From assembly GCF_905147365.1 (NCBI RefSeq), contig NC_056407.1:12710001-12774000 (forward strand): 64,000 nucleotides of DNA. The letters are read 5' to 3'. Position 1 is the first letter of the stretch. Each line of letters opens with the position of its first letter. Under the pieces are notes generated by a model. The model did no database searches, was not told the origin of the DNA, and saw only the letters and a program-made list of their open reading frames with translations. The stretch comes from Aricia agestis (Eukaryota; Arthropoda; Insecta; Lepidoptera; Lycaenidae). Of this stretch, positions 47,208 through 58,846 are shown piece after piece. The translations under genes and the position numbers were made by a program.

Positions 47208-48969
47208 TAGTGTCCGACCGAAACTGATTTTTCAGCCGAAACCGAAACCGAAACTTGGTAAAACATTCAAAATTACGATTATTTACGGAAATTTATTGAT
47301 TTTTAACATAAATTACAATTTTTTAAACTCAGGAAAAAGTACCACATTGAATTTTATACTTTTTGCGACATTTCTTACCATAAATATTGTTATTCTTAAA
47401 CTCGAATAATTTTTTGTACTTCCGTTTTTTTTATACGATTCCAAGTAGATGTATATTGTCTCATTCACAGAAAATACGATTTTTATCTTCTGAACGCCCA
47501 ATATTCGAGTTTTAACTTCATAAAACACATGTCTTGTCGGTGTAGTGTATGACAGATCGAAAAACATAGGCGAAAAAATGGTTAAGTTGACAGTTTTCAC
47601 AGATATGCGTTTGGTTAGCTTATTTATCGTTTCTTGCTATTTGTTCCTTTTTATATAATTTAAATCTATTTGAAACAAAACGAGATTCGCGTCGCCATAT
47701 AAACGCGTTCATTGTTCAATGAGAACTTAGTTTAATAAAACGTTTTAAAGTGTGATTGGTGAAATTCCACTTAATGTATTATAATGAAGGATTACCCTAA
47801 GAAACAAGAGCAGAAGTTATTTGAAGTCATTTTATTTAGGTGTGATTCACCTAAGAAATAGAACGCGCTTAGTGTACACTAAATTGGTTCTGCACGTATA
47901 AACGCGTTTATAGCACCAAATTGCATTTCACTAACATTAAGTTCACAACAAATCCATGTTTTAGCTTCAGAACGTCCAACGTTGCACGGTTAAACTTCAT
48001 TAAAGCCATTACAGTCCTGCCAGTGTAACTCATGGCAAATCGAAAATCACAGACGAAAAAAAATATGCGTTTGGGTAGTTTATATATCGTTTCTTGCTTT
48101 TTATTGATCCCCGTAGGAACGCGTTTAATGAGTACTAAGTTTTATAAAACGAAGTTGTGCGATTGGTGAAATCCTCTCTTAGACATACTACTGAACGACG
48201 AACTAATGAAAACAAAATCAATAATTGCAGTATAATATTATTTTTATGGGAGACATGGACACGATCGCGGTCGAAGTTCAAAACGAAATGACTTAGCAAA
48301 CTTGCAGTTGACGTGACGTCACATTTTTTTTTCTCCAGAAGGCGTTTTGCCACTAAACCTGAAAAATATTCTGAGGGCCGCAAGACTGAAGCTTACGGGG
48401 AAGTGGGCTAGATAAGATTCTAGCAGGGTAAGAACGGTCTAAGTCCTAAGAGATTGCGTGTCCAAAAAAAAAGAGTGAGGGGAGATGATTTACTAGATAA
48501 ATCTCACAAGATATATCCTAAGATATCTTATAATCTCAGTCAAACAAAATTCTTAAGTAAATAAAGTTCACACACAATTTAATCAATTTATCATAGCATT
48601 TACTAAATCGTTTGTTTGGGAAACATTGTTAAAATAGCACGTAATTTGCCATCAGTTATATATATTAAATAAGCCTGCTTTTATCGTAGAAATAAAATTC
48701 AATAATATAATTTCGATAAAAATAAGTTAAGACAATTTAATGAAATAAAACGAAATCTCAAAACATGATTAAATAGATGGTGGCGAACTGAGCCAGGGCC
48801 TCGCTGGCAAGCAAGCTCGAGTTAACTGCGAAGTTTACCGAATGATGCATGAGTTTCGGTTTCGGTTTCGGCTATATTTTGGCCGAAACCGAAACTAAGG
48901 CCGAAACTAGATTTTTTGGCCGAAACTGGCCGAAACCGAAACCGAAACTGAAAGTTCGGTCGGTCACTA
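47208..48969. mobile_element. 1.76-kb non-autonomous hAT-like element, 8-bp duplication
   Basis: Ends TAGTGTCCGACCGAA and TAGTGACCGACCGAA (inverted), each followed by CCGAAA/TTTCGG repeat fields. ACGGATAC flanks both sides (47200-47207 and 48970-48977). The interior holds an imperfect direct duplication (about 47490-47780 and 47965-48185, sharing ATATGCGTTTGG, ATCGTTTCTTGCT and GCGATTGGTGAAAT-like blocks). There is no transposase ORF. Confidence 0.8.
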
Positions 48970-48977
48970 ACGGATAC

Positions 48978-49386
48978 TTTATCATGATTGTAGTATCACG
49001 TCAATCACTAACTGTACTACTGTGATACTGTGATTCGGCCTATTACACCATCAATATTATCACGGAATCGTGATAAGTATAATAATATATCAATGATGCG
49101 TGTGATATACAGTATGCCCACTGACCTTCATTATACAACTTGTGTAGGTAAGGCAACAAGTAGGTACCGTACCTACTGATAGTTGGCAGAAAAAAACTAA
49201 ATGTCAAAATTCAAATATCCAACGAATATAAATAATTCAAAATTTGAATTTTGCAAACAAAATTCTTGTTTGTTGGCTTTATTATTAACCAAATTATTAA
49301 CAGCAAAGAAAATATAAACAGGATAGTAATTAAAAGTACTGAGCCGTACAAGTTGTAAGAAATAATTAATCCTGGCGGCTGGCGCA
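48978..49386. other. upstream region of Nuf2
   Basis: AT-rich and without repeats that I recognise. It should include the Nuf2 promoter. Confidence 0.3.
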
Positions 49387-52317
49387 ATGGAGAAAAGTAA
49401 GTATCCGATAAAGATTTGCGGGATAATTGGGGTTATGATGGTTAATGTAATGGTTAACTAAAATGTAGTCTATAGATAATGTAAGTACCACATATACGTA
49501 TATTACAACAAAACATGTATAAGATTAAGTTCTCCTAAAACTTTAATAATTTCAGTTCCACCGAGCATTGAACACTTTATAAATACCTGGAATGCCGAAT
49601 TCCAAAACTATCCGCTAACAGCCATAGATCTTAAAAAGCCCCAGACACTAATGGGAGCTTTATTCCAAGTTTTTGATCGATTCGGGATTGACAGAGATGC
49701 AGTACTAGCGGTAAGTAGTATTATCATATTTTAAAAGTCACACACACATTGTTATTAACTTACATATTGTTACTCGTCTCATTTTATTGCTAACTTATTA
49801 TCTTTTTATTCTAGCCTCCACCAGAAGAAAGTCAAAACCAGCATACAATCTACTACTGGGATCTGTTACCCATTATCAACATGACAAGGGTTTTCAACCA
49901 CTTAGTATCAGTGATGCCACAGAATGTGGACTTCACGATATCCATCAATTATTTTCTGCAACCCAGTTACACCACATCTCACTCACTCCTTATGTTTATG
50001 TTCAATATGATGCTGTTCTATGAAGATAGATTGAGGAATCTAGAACCTCTTGAAACAAGTTTATTTGCTAAGACTGATGAGGTGAGCTGCGCTTTTTTTC
50101 TTAAAAGATAGAATACAGTTGTATAAAACTGAGAAAGTTAGGATTAACATTAAATTTAATACTCTTTCAGGTGAAAGCTCTGAATGATGAAAAAAATAGG
50201 CTCCTTGAGATGCTTAACCAGCAGGCAGAAGAAAAGGCAAAAAGATCAGAGAGATTAGAGAAGGTAATAATATTTTTATATTGATTTTTATTTCATTCTT
50301 CCTTTGGCAATCACAAACACAGGGTTCACTCATTCAACCAGTTTCAAGTACATTTTTATTTTCATTGTGATCATCAAATTTTTTTTCAAATTTCAGCTAG
50401 ATAGTGAAATTGCACAGATCGAAGAAGAAATAAAACAAGAAAAGGAAGCTGTTGATGCGGACAAACAGGAACTTGAGACAGTACAAAAAGAAAGAGCTGA
50501 GTTAGAACATGTTCTGGAACAGAAGAAAGGTCAGAGGGATGCTCTTCTCGCTGAGATTGAGAAGAAAGAAGCACTCAGGGTGTATGATGCTGATGATATT
50601 CAGGCCAAAGTGGAACAAGCCAAAAAGGACTGTCAAGAGGCTGAAGAGAAACTGAACTCACTGAGGGCAACTCTACTGCAAAAGGAGAATAGTTTAATAA
50701 ATTTACAAAACATTAAACCTTCTTTAGAAACTGCTAATAATTTGTTGAGTGAGATTGAAAAACTGACAGATAGCATAAGGTAATGATTGTTACTAAATAT
50801 GTTGTTATTTCTTAAGTTCTATAAAGTTGGTAAGCTGTGCTTTAGCTCTAGTGAGCAACTTCAGCCAGCTTTCATGTTACCAGATCCCCTAGCGGTAGTA
50901 AGAATCATGTCAGAGATGAGTTAACATCTCTAAGAATTCAAAATTGAAATGTCCGTTACTTTTACTAATATTATAAATGCAAAAGTATGTATGTCTGCCA
51001 GCTGCCTGTACAAAGGTAAATGACATAGGATAGTTTTTGTTGTGACAGAATGTTTTCTGTGCCGTAAAACGAATTTTGGCACAATAGAATTGCACACATC
51101 ACCTAATCATTATAACTGTCATTGGTCCATCAATCTCCCTGAAGCCGGGCCGTCAGATATACTATTCATTACCAATTTAAGGGATTACGAGACAGGTGAC
51201 CTAGAGTCTGACAGTGCGGAGGGAGAGCTAGATGTGCTGATCACGGAAGTGAATGAACTGGAGGCACAGTTGAGTGAGATTAGAGCTGCGAGGGCTGATG
51301 CTGCTGCCAAAAGATTGGAGAATGAAGCCAAGAGAGAACAGGACAGAGCGATGGCAGAAAGGTACTTACTGTTTCCTTAAAATCTATCACTTGAGAGTTA
51401 AGACTATTAACATTTCGTCATAATTACGAGCTCACTGCTTAAAAGCCTAATCTTTGTGATAAAATTTTATAAAACAAAAGTTATTATTAAGTGGTCCTTA
51501 AATCCCCTGCCCGACGACTATATAAAAATATTATGTATAGAGTGTATACAAGGTGTGCTCGGTTGTAATGCTCGGTTCTCCTTCACTGACATAATACTCG
51601 ACTCTGTAACGTAAACGTAACATTACATGTGAATGCTCCCAGTGAGAGAGCACCTTTAGGCGAGTTCGAGTCGGCTAGGCGGCGACCTTGGTGTTTAAGC
51701 ACCTTAAGGATTATACGTTTTTGTTTTAGCTGTCTGAAAGAATCTGAAGAGAAAGAAAAGAAGAATAGAGAGCTGAGCAAACACGCGATACAGCGGGTCC
51801 AGGAGATAAAGCAGGCAACTGTCAAGTATGAGCAGGAGCGGGTTGAAGGTTTCGAACAGCTGGCTAACATTAGGCAGACGTTTATAGCTGAGGTAATGTA
51901 TATTGCAGATTCTTTGTGTTGTTATGATGACTGTATATACTAATGGGGATTTTCAAGGTGGGTATTGAATAAGTATAGGGGTTTTGTCTATCTTAATCCT
52001 TGTTGACTGACTAGGGTTGGGTTGACTGGGTTGGGTACGTAGGAGATGACTAGGGTTCTATCAAATCACAATACTAGGTAATGTGATTATTACCTAATGG
52101 TTATTATTTTAATCGTAAAATAATCAAACTAGGTATGAGAATTATACCTAAAAATCGACTACCTCTATTGTACAGTAAAAAAAGAAGTAAGAAACATAAC
52201 TGAGTACTATACAAATAATCAACATTTTGTTTTCAGTTGGATGCTTTTGAAGATGCACTGCGTAAAAAAGCTTTGGAGTCCAAAGAGAAAATAGAAGAAA
52301 GACTTAAGCAAAGATAA
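49387..52317 (+). CDS. Nuf2: kinetochore protein Nuf2, 443 aa
   Basis: Eight exons in one frame: 49387-49396, 49556-49710, 49815-50081, 50171-50263, 50397-50779, 51182-51361, 51730-51892, 52237-52317. Residues 1 to about 145 form a calponin-homology-like head (PPSIEHFINTWNAEF; LPIINMTRVFNHLVSVMP; HSLLMFMFNMMLFYEDRLRNL). The rest is a long coiled coil rich in E, K and Q. Head plus coil and the length (human 464 aa) fit Nuf2, which pairs with Ndc80 to bind microtubules at the outer kinetochore. Lepidoptera have holocentric chromosomes yet keep the NDC80 complex. The first exon codes only three residues and one base. The exon-6 acceptor (AATTTAAG) has a poor pyrimidine tract. Head similarity is recognised by eye, so another coiled-coil CH protein is a minor alternative. 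Confidence 0.75.
50960..51030 (+). mobile_element. Helitron 5'-end fragment in a Nuf2 intron
   Basis: ACTAATATTATAAATGCAAA and the following GTATGTCTGCC match the 5' end of the TCTATACTAATATTATAAA Helitrons. Only the beginning is left. Confidence 0.45.
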
Positions 52318-52678
52318 GGTTAAAGTTATTACTGTAAGTTTTCACCAATTTATAACGTAATATAATTTTATTTCATTTTTACTTTTTTATTTTACCCTAC
52401 TACTTTTTCTACTCCAGTGGGTTGTAATTTTTGAGTTCTGTATTATTGTCCCCACATTTGTCCCTTACAATTTAACCTCAATTAATATACGTACTGTGTA
52501 AAACGCTCAAAATGTTAATTGTAACTAATAAGAAGTCAAATTAATTGGTATTAGGATTGGTAATTGGATTAGAATTTTTTGATTGAGTTTTTAATACAAT
52601 ACTAAAATATTGTATTAAAAACTCAAAAATCCTTTAAGTTAAGTTAAAAAATTGTTACCTTATTGAATACGTGGGAAT

Positions 52679-53256
52679 ATGTATGGGCCGGCTCGACCGG
52701 AGAAATACTACGTTCTCACAGAAAACCGGCGTAAAACAGCGCTTGCGCTGTGTTTTGCCGAGTGAGTGAGTTTACCAGAGGCCCAATCCCCTACCCTATT
52801 CCCTTTCCTGCCCTCCCCTATTCCCTTCCATGGGCGAGGGGGGGGGGGGGGGGGGGGGGGGGGGGAGGGCTGCTGCCCCGCCCCCTGGATCATGTTGACG
52901 TCCCTACTAAGTATATTATCTAGTACTTTTATCTATAAAAATCAAAAATTAAGAAAACCAATTTTTGCCATTTGTTTGCAATACAATATTTTTACAACTA
53001 AAAATTATAATTTTTTTATTCTATAGAAACACCGAAGCTTATAAAAATCTGATTTGCCCCCCCCTGGCCCAGAACCTGGGTACGCCCATGTTCCCTTCCC
53101 TTCCCATCCCTACCCTCCCCTATTACCTTATTCCCTCTTAAAAGGCCGGCAACGCACCTGCAGCTCTTCTGATGCTGCGAGGGTCCATGGGCGACGGAAG
53201 TTGCTTACCATCAGGTGACCCGTTTGCTCGTTTGCCCCGTATTTCATAAAAAAAAA
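52679..53256 (+). mobile_element. LINE-tailed SINE split by a TIR element
   Basis: The SINE head (GGCTCGACCGGAGAAATACT) and tail (TGACCCGTTTGCTCGTTTGC, poly-A) are separated by a 250-bp insertion at about 52829-53088. Confidence 0.65.
52829..53088. mobile_element. TIR element with ATGGGCG ends and a long G-run
   Basis: Starts ATGGGCGAGGGG and ends GGGTACGCCCATG; TTCCCTTCC flanks both sides. A G-run of about 29 lies at 52838-52866. Related sequence occurs at 61868-62083. Confidence 0.6.
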
Positions 53257-53270
53257 AATACTCATATTTA

Positions 53271-53420
53271 CGCCTCTAGTCCACCGACGCTGCCAACTGC
53301 GACACAGCGGCGAACCGATTTACTGTCTCATCCGCCACACGACAATGCGTTATATTGCATCTCGCTCTATTCCTGTTTCGCAGATATTTCGCAGTTAACA
53401 ACGTCGGTGGACTAGAGGCG
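53271..53420. mobile_element. 150-bp MITE, TTA target duplication
   Basis: Inverted ends CGCCTCTAGTCCACCGACG and complement, TTA at 53268-53270 and 53421-53423. Confidence 0.8.
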
Positions 53421-53646
53421 TTAGTTAATTTGCACTGAACCTACACAAAACTAATGAAGCGCTATTTGTTTATGAAAATTAAGCGAACAAGAAACAACAA
53501 AGTGGAATTAAATAATTGGACTTCGAAAATTACAAAACTTAAAGTTAAAAGAACACTACTGTGCTCTCGTGGTGTGCATTGATGAAACGGACGTAAGTAC
53601 GGAGCTACATTTGTACGCACGCTTTGGAGTGTTGATTCTTTACTTA

Positions 53647-53935
53647 GTGCCTTATCACACTGGCGATTAACGAGCGATTTGAAAGCGACGCAACTGTGAG
53701 CGAGCGCACACGCCGCGATTGCGCGGCGTGCACGTCGCGACAGCGCAGCGTCGTCGCGGCGTTTGTACACTCGTCGTACTAGGGAGTGACGTCAGAATCC
53801 ATTTTGCTGCTGAGTGTCCAAAACGCCCAAGGCAAGCTGCGTGCACGCCGTGCAATCGCGGCGTCATCGCGGCGTGTGCGCTGCGCAGTCGCGTCGCTTT
53901 CAAATCGCTCGATAATCGCCAGTGTGATAAGGCCC
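53647..53935. mobile_element. 289-bp GC-rich MITE
   Basis: Long inverted arms from GTGCCTTATCACACTGGCGA through GAGCGATTTGAAAGCGACGC, flanked by TTA on the left and TAA on the right. The inner arm is rich in GCGGCGTG. Related in style to the TAA-flanked elements at 7601 and 57326. Confidence 0.75.
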
Positions 53936-53946
53936 TAAGGGTTCTG

Positions 53947-54011
53947 TACTTAGGGTGTGCATTGATGGTATTTACATTTTATTTATAAATACTATCAATG
54001 CACACCCTAGT
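53947..54011. repeat. short palindrome
   Basis: AGGGTGTGCATTGATGGTAT and its complement with an AT-rich loop, directly beside the preceding MITE. Confidence 0.6.
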
Positions 54012-54676
54012 GTTACTTATTGCCTATTGGTCTTTTAAGGTCATTTTGTAACCCAAGAGAAGAACATATTTTCTAATGATGCGTACAGTGGCGGCTTTAC
54101 CCATTGCGAGGCCCCGGGCGGAAGGTCTTTGCGAGGCCCTTTGTCTTCCAAAAAACACCTTGCGAGGCCCCTGCAAGCGCGAGGCCCCGGGCGATTGCCC
54201 TATTCGCTACCCCCTCGGGCCGCCACTGGACGCGTATGTAACACCTTTTCTAGTTACTTATTGGTCCTTAACGACCACTAGAGAATACCGGGCCTTTAGT
54301 AAAAAAGGACTTAAGGAATAGGAACTGAATAAAAAAGAATATGTACTTATAAGAAAATATAATGTTTAATACTGTGACATTATTATTATTTATTAAGTTC
54401 TAAACTCTAATACTGAATGTAGACGATATTCAGGCTTTGGCTAATGGATACTTTTAGTAGACGGAATTGAATATAAAATGAAGAAAAATATATTTTCAGA
54501 ATCTTCCCACTTGTCCTATTAATTACTGCCGGTTCGGGAATTTACCCGGCGAGAAGAAACGGCGTAAGAAACTCGCTTGGGGCTTTGTGTGATAAATATA
54601 AAATACAGTGTAACCATTAGTGTAACAAAAGATAATACGTTCTTATTTCTATTGAATATGATCTCTCTCTAATTCT
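54012..54676. other. intergenic downstream of lysozyme A
   Basis: Contains a GAGGCCC-rich stretch at 54105-54200 (four copies of GCGAGGCCC) and otherwise AT-rich sequence with the 3' flank of the lysozyme gene. Confidence 0.4.
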
Positions 54677-56206
54677 CTAACACTTGGAGATGTCAGGCAG
54701 AGCGCCCTGGCAATGGTTCTTCCATCCGTACCACGCGTTGAAGCCGTGCCGTTGGAAGATTTTCTTCGCACAACTTGCCGCTTTTGTTATATCGTCGGTT
54801 AAAAGATCTGTAAGTAAATGTGTATATTTTATTGTTATTTATATTCCTTGGTTAAGTTAAAACCTTCAATAATAGAGGGACAGATTAAAGAGGTGTAAAA
54901 AAAGCTTAATACTTTAGGGTGTGTATGGAGTTGTGAAAGTGGCAGTGTTGAAAAAGTAACCTTTTCGTAACCTTTGTGTGGGCAAATTCATGACTGGGGC
55001 AACAGATCACGATAAAATTAGCTCTTGCGCGCGCCCTTGGCTTTGGTGAAAATATTGTTTTCTTAAAATATACTTGAAGACTGAGAGATTACTAACGCGA
55101 ACGCTTATTGTGCGGTTACTGAAAACAGGCATAAGTGCACATACTGCGCTCTACAATATAAGATAGGTACATACCAGCGCAAGTGACGTTGCAGTCTTTG
55201 CCAGGTGTTTTGGTGTTGCTGCACCAGTACTTGTCGTTAATCTGGAACAGGCCGTAGTCGCGGGATCTGTTGCTGTTCACAGGTCCCACTTTACTTGTAG
55301 TCCGGCTGCTCTCGTTCTCTACCAGACAAACCCCTGAACACAAAAAAAATACAATTTAGATGAATGTAATCGTGGTCTTTCTGTGCCATTGTTTCCTTAG
55401 CACGCATTGATAAGGAGGAATACCCTTTACATTAGGGTCAGTAGGCACTAGGCACACAATTGAATCGACAATCTTTTTTACATATTAAAACCAGATATTG
55501 GCAGCAATTGCTACCCCGAAATTCATATTATATAACTGACATATTTTCCGAGACGAAATATCTTTCCCGGGACTCAAAGCAGGCATCTCTATATAAAAAA
55601 ATCGGCCAAGTGCGAGTCGAACTCGCGCAGGAAGCGTTCCGTACCGTCATAGAGTCCCATACAAAAAATTTGTTTTTTGTATGGGAGCCTTCTGTTTTTA
55701 AATTGTAATTTAAATTTAATTTAATTATGAATATAATTATGAATACTTATTGTTAAGTAATTGAGGATTTTGTGAAAAATTCAAGTGACTGGTAGTTTTT
55801 AACGTTATCGATATCGTTTCGATTAACGATATCGAGCAAAACAGGGCAAAAAAATCACGTTTGTTGTATGGGAGTCCCCCTTAAATATTAATTTTGGTTT
55901 TGTTTTTAGTATTTGTTGTTACAGTAGCAACAGATAAGTATACACAATCTGTGAAAATTTCAGGAGTCTAACTAAAGCGGTTCTTGAGTTACGGCCTGGA
56001 GACAGACGGGCAGACATCGAAGTTTCAGTAATAGGGTCGCGTTTTTACCCTTTGGGTACGGAACCCTAAAAATACTCACAATCCCTCATTTTCGCTTCTG
56101 GAAATCCATGTTTCCTCAGTTGGTGCACTAACTGACATCTAGTGAAGGTTACTCCCTCGCACGTCGCCAAAATGGCTACCGCGACACCAAGAATTATCAG
56201 CTTCAT
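54677..56206 (-). CDS. c-type lysozyme A, 138 aa
   Basis: Three minus-strand exons: 56206-56080, 55333-55175, 54807-54677. Residues 1-18 are a signal peptide (MKLIILGVAVAILATCEG); the mature 120 residues are a complete chicken-type lysozyme that cleaves peptidoglycan between MurNAc and GlcNAc. The catalytic pair is present: Glu50 (in LVENES, hen Glu35) and Asp68 (in SRDYGLFQIN, hen Asp52). The eight family cysteines are there (CQLV, WVCLV, YWCSN, DCNVTC, SCAKK, HCQG, SKC). Exon lengths 127 and 159 match lysozyme B exactly. A TATA-like TATATAA lies at 56274-56268. Exon 1 is bracketed by a 64-bp inverted repeat. It is likely a secreted immune or digestive enzyme. Confidence 0.95.
55369..55432. 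repeat. left arm of a 64-bp inverted repeat around lysozyme A exon 1
   Basis: This intron-1 block is the reverse complement, with one mismatch in the core 61 bp, of 56283-56346 just upstream of the promoter. Both contain TTCCTTAGCACGCATTGATA (or complement). Confidence 0.9.
55598..56070 (+). repeat. 'GTTCCGTACC' dispersed element, uninterrupted copy
   Basis: Starts CGGCCAAGTGCGAGTCGAAC and ends TTTACCCTTTGGGTACGGAA. It lies in lysozyme A intron 1 and serves as the unbroken reference for the copy split at 27976/30580. Confidence 0.65.
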
Positions 56207-56267
56207 GACTAGTGTAATTGTCGTTAACCTGTAGTCACGAGTGAACTCACGACAATATTGTTCAGCT

Positions 56268-56274
56268 TATATAC
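56268..56274 (-). promoter_or_regulatory. TATA box of lysozyme A
   Basis: TATATAA on the minus strand, 62 bp upstream of the ATG at 56206. Confidence 0.6.
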
Positions 56275-56282
56275 CCGTTTGT

Positions 56283-56346
56283 ATGTAAAGGGTATTCCTC
56301 CTTATCAATGCGTGCTAAGGAAACAATGGCACTGAAAGACCACGAT
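56283..56346. repeat. right arm of the 64-bp inverted repeat
   Basis: Partner of 55369-55432. It holds the candidate kappa-B site directly upstream of the lysozyme A TATA box. Confidence 0.9.
56290..56299 (+). promoter_or_regulatory. candidate kappa-B site of lysozyme A
   Basis: GGGTATTCCT, close to the insect kappa-B pattern, about 16 bp upstream of the TATA box. It lies inside the 64-bp inverted repeat, so a mirrored copy also sits in intron 1 (55417-55426). Confidence 0.4.
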
Positions 56347-56499
56347 CCAAGCGCACGGAAGTGCGCAAGCCAAGTATCAGCAGGCCGCGCGCATGCCGTG
56401 CACTCTTTACACGAACCGTTTCGACGCACTTTTGACACCCCTGTAGCTCAGTGCCTACTGCCTATTGCGAGTGCGAAGATAAAATTATACCTACGTAAT

Positions 56500-56885
56500 T
56501 ATATACTATAGTATAGCCAATTTCATAAGTATAGCTATTAGCTTTGGTAGATCCTGAAATATGTCCCTGTAAAAATAGCTAATTTTGGCACTCACTCACT
56601 GACCGGTAACAAAATCTCTAGGCCACTTCCAATTGTCCTAGCGTTATGAAATTTGGCACAGGTCGTGTGTTATAATTATTTAGGTTAACAAAAAATTGAG
56701 AAATTTATGAAATCGGTCAAGCGTGAGTTGGTTCATCTACGAACTTCAGAGGCCACTTCCAATTGTCCTAGCTTTATGTTTGGCACACAGGCCGTGTGTT
56801 ATAATATGTAGATTAACAAAAAATTAAGAATTTTTTAAGAAATCAGTCAAGCGTGAGTCGGCTCATCTACGAACTTTAGATAAAA
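56500..56885 (+). repeat. internal direct duplication, intergenic
   Basis: CACTTCCAATTGTCCTAGC and GGTCGTGTGTTATAAT-like blocks, then AACAAAAAATTRAGAA and GTCAAGCGTGAGT, occur twice about 125 bp apart (56625-56720 and 56752-56850). Confidence 0.6.
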
Positions 56886-57325
56886 ATTACCAGTGATACA
56901 ATACGATGAGGAGGGTGGAAGGAGGAGAGGGGGGGGGGGGTATAAAAATTGTCATGTATAATGCACACTGTATATATATGCATCTAAACTTGCCATTGGA
57001 TTGGATTTCAACTCTTTTTAGACCAAAAATTATCCGATAGGAACTTGGCCCCATTTTAACAGGTGTCTTTGGTGGTATTACAATTTGCCGCATCGCTTCC
57101 AATAACAACTTATTTATTATGTCTTCATACAAACAGCTATATGTATAACCCATGACCAACCGTTGCAAATGATTTATTTTGTTTACATTTATTGTGCAGT
57201 AAATCCTTTGAAAGTAAGCGCAATTTCTTCCTTTTCTTCCTATAGTCACTTATTTCGCGCCTTTATAAAAAGTAATGTTTATATTATGTAAGTTTATATT
57301 ATACATCAGATAACTCAGAAACTAA

Positions 57326-57481
57326 GGCCCGTATTTTTGGTCAGTACTTAAGTTGCGACACGGTCTCAAGACGCGGTTCGGCTCTGTGATTGGTCCAAAT
57401 TTTGACAGCCAACCAATCAAAGAGCCTGAACCGTGTCTTGAGACCGAGATGCAGCTTGAGTACTGACCAAAAATACGGGCC
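57326..57481. mobile_element. 156-bp hairpin MITE, TAA target duplication
   Basis: Ends GGCCCGTATTTTTGGTCAGT and complement; TAA at 57323-57325 and 57482-57484. Confidence 0.8.
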
Positions 57482-58324
57482 TAAGCAAGTGCCGGATTTA
57501 TATTTTTTATCAGAGTATAGGCCACTTTATTACCGCGGCCCCATGTTTCGAAATCTGCTGCCCCTCTTTGACGTTGCCACCCTTAGGCCGCGGCTTATAT
57601 TTTTATATTTAAACTTAACCCTAATTTTCAGACTTGTTGATTTTTCCTTTCACATAACCTTCTGACTCTACGGGTCTGAACTCTGTAGTACCACAGAATA
57701 TATATTAGTAGTACCAAGTAGTACCAAAATCTTGGTCTGTTTGCCCTATCTTGGCTTTCCATTCTGTTCTGTTTAGCGCTGTCGATGTCCAAGTTTTTCC
57801 TTTTGGTTTTTTTTATTCATCTTCCCAGCTTCGAACTGCCTTCCCCTATTTCTTTTGCCATTTCTTGGGTGCCAGAACATTACATTTTTAGTTCACTTTT
57901 CAGTGCCTCTTATTATGAGACCGGTCCACTTAGTTTCCTAATTCTTGTTATTACATCCTCGTTTTTTGTACTTTTTCTAATTGTTTTTTATTCTTTCGGC
58001 CTTCCTTATGTTCAGCATGCTTTGTTTCATTGCTGTCTGGCAGGTTCTCAGTTTTTTATTCTGTTCTTTGGTGAGTGCCAAGTGTAAACTTCTTGGTGAG
58101 TGCCCAAGTCTGGCATCCATAAGTTAAGACTTATTATTATAGAGTATGCATATATCCTATCCTACTTCCAACTAATATTATAAAGGCGAAAGTTTGTTTG
58201 GATGTATAGATGTATGGATGTATGGATGTTTGTTACTCTTTCACGCAAAAACTACTGAACGGGTTTTAATGAAACTTTACAGTAATCTAGCTTATACATC
58301 AGAATAACACATATGCTACAATTT

Positions 58325-58725
58325 TAACCGACTTTCAAAATGGGGGAGGTGTTATGTTCGTTTTCTTATGTTCAACGATTACTCCGCCGTTTGTTAACCG
58401 ATTTTCAAAAATTTTCTATTGGTATATAGGGTATCATTCCAATTTGGTATTATATTCACAAAAGTGGTGATCTGACGAAGGATCCATAAGTAATCGAGGG
58501 AACTCCTCAAAATTTATAGGGAAACATGTGGTGACTTCGGTTTCGTGAGAAGTATTCTAGGCATATGCTACCAACATACAACATACAACTGGTATACCGT
58601 GGTTCGGACTTCGGAGGGTGCTGAGAGAACTCCTGATTCTTTATAGATACAAGCTTGGGAGTTTCGGCGTTGTTTATAGAACGGAAAGCATATTATGCTA
58701 CTATGCAAATTACATTCATCATCAA

Positions 58726-58766
<41 letters not shown>

Positions 58767-58770
58767 CTAC
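58325..58770 (+). repeat. dispersed repeat ending in (ATC)n microsatellite
   Basis: Same family as 40463-40890, with a longer (ATC)n tract at 58714-58766. Confidence 0.7.
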
Positions 58771-58846
58771 CATAATATTTATTGGTACTTTTCATAGTCT
58801 TTTAGATCGAGACTCGAGTTTGTCAAGCTATAATTAAAAAACAAAA

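Noticed and set aside
51629..51943. 104-codon plus-strand ORF
   Set aside because: It begins in intron sequence; only 51730-51892 is real, as Nuf2 exon 7.
57785..58087. hydrophobic 100-codon plus-strand ORF, membrane-protein-like
   Set aside because: It is antisense to the C-terminal part of an RTE-like LINE; the hydrophobicity is a by-product.
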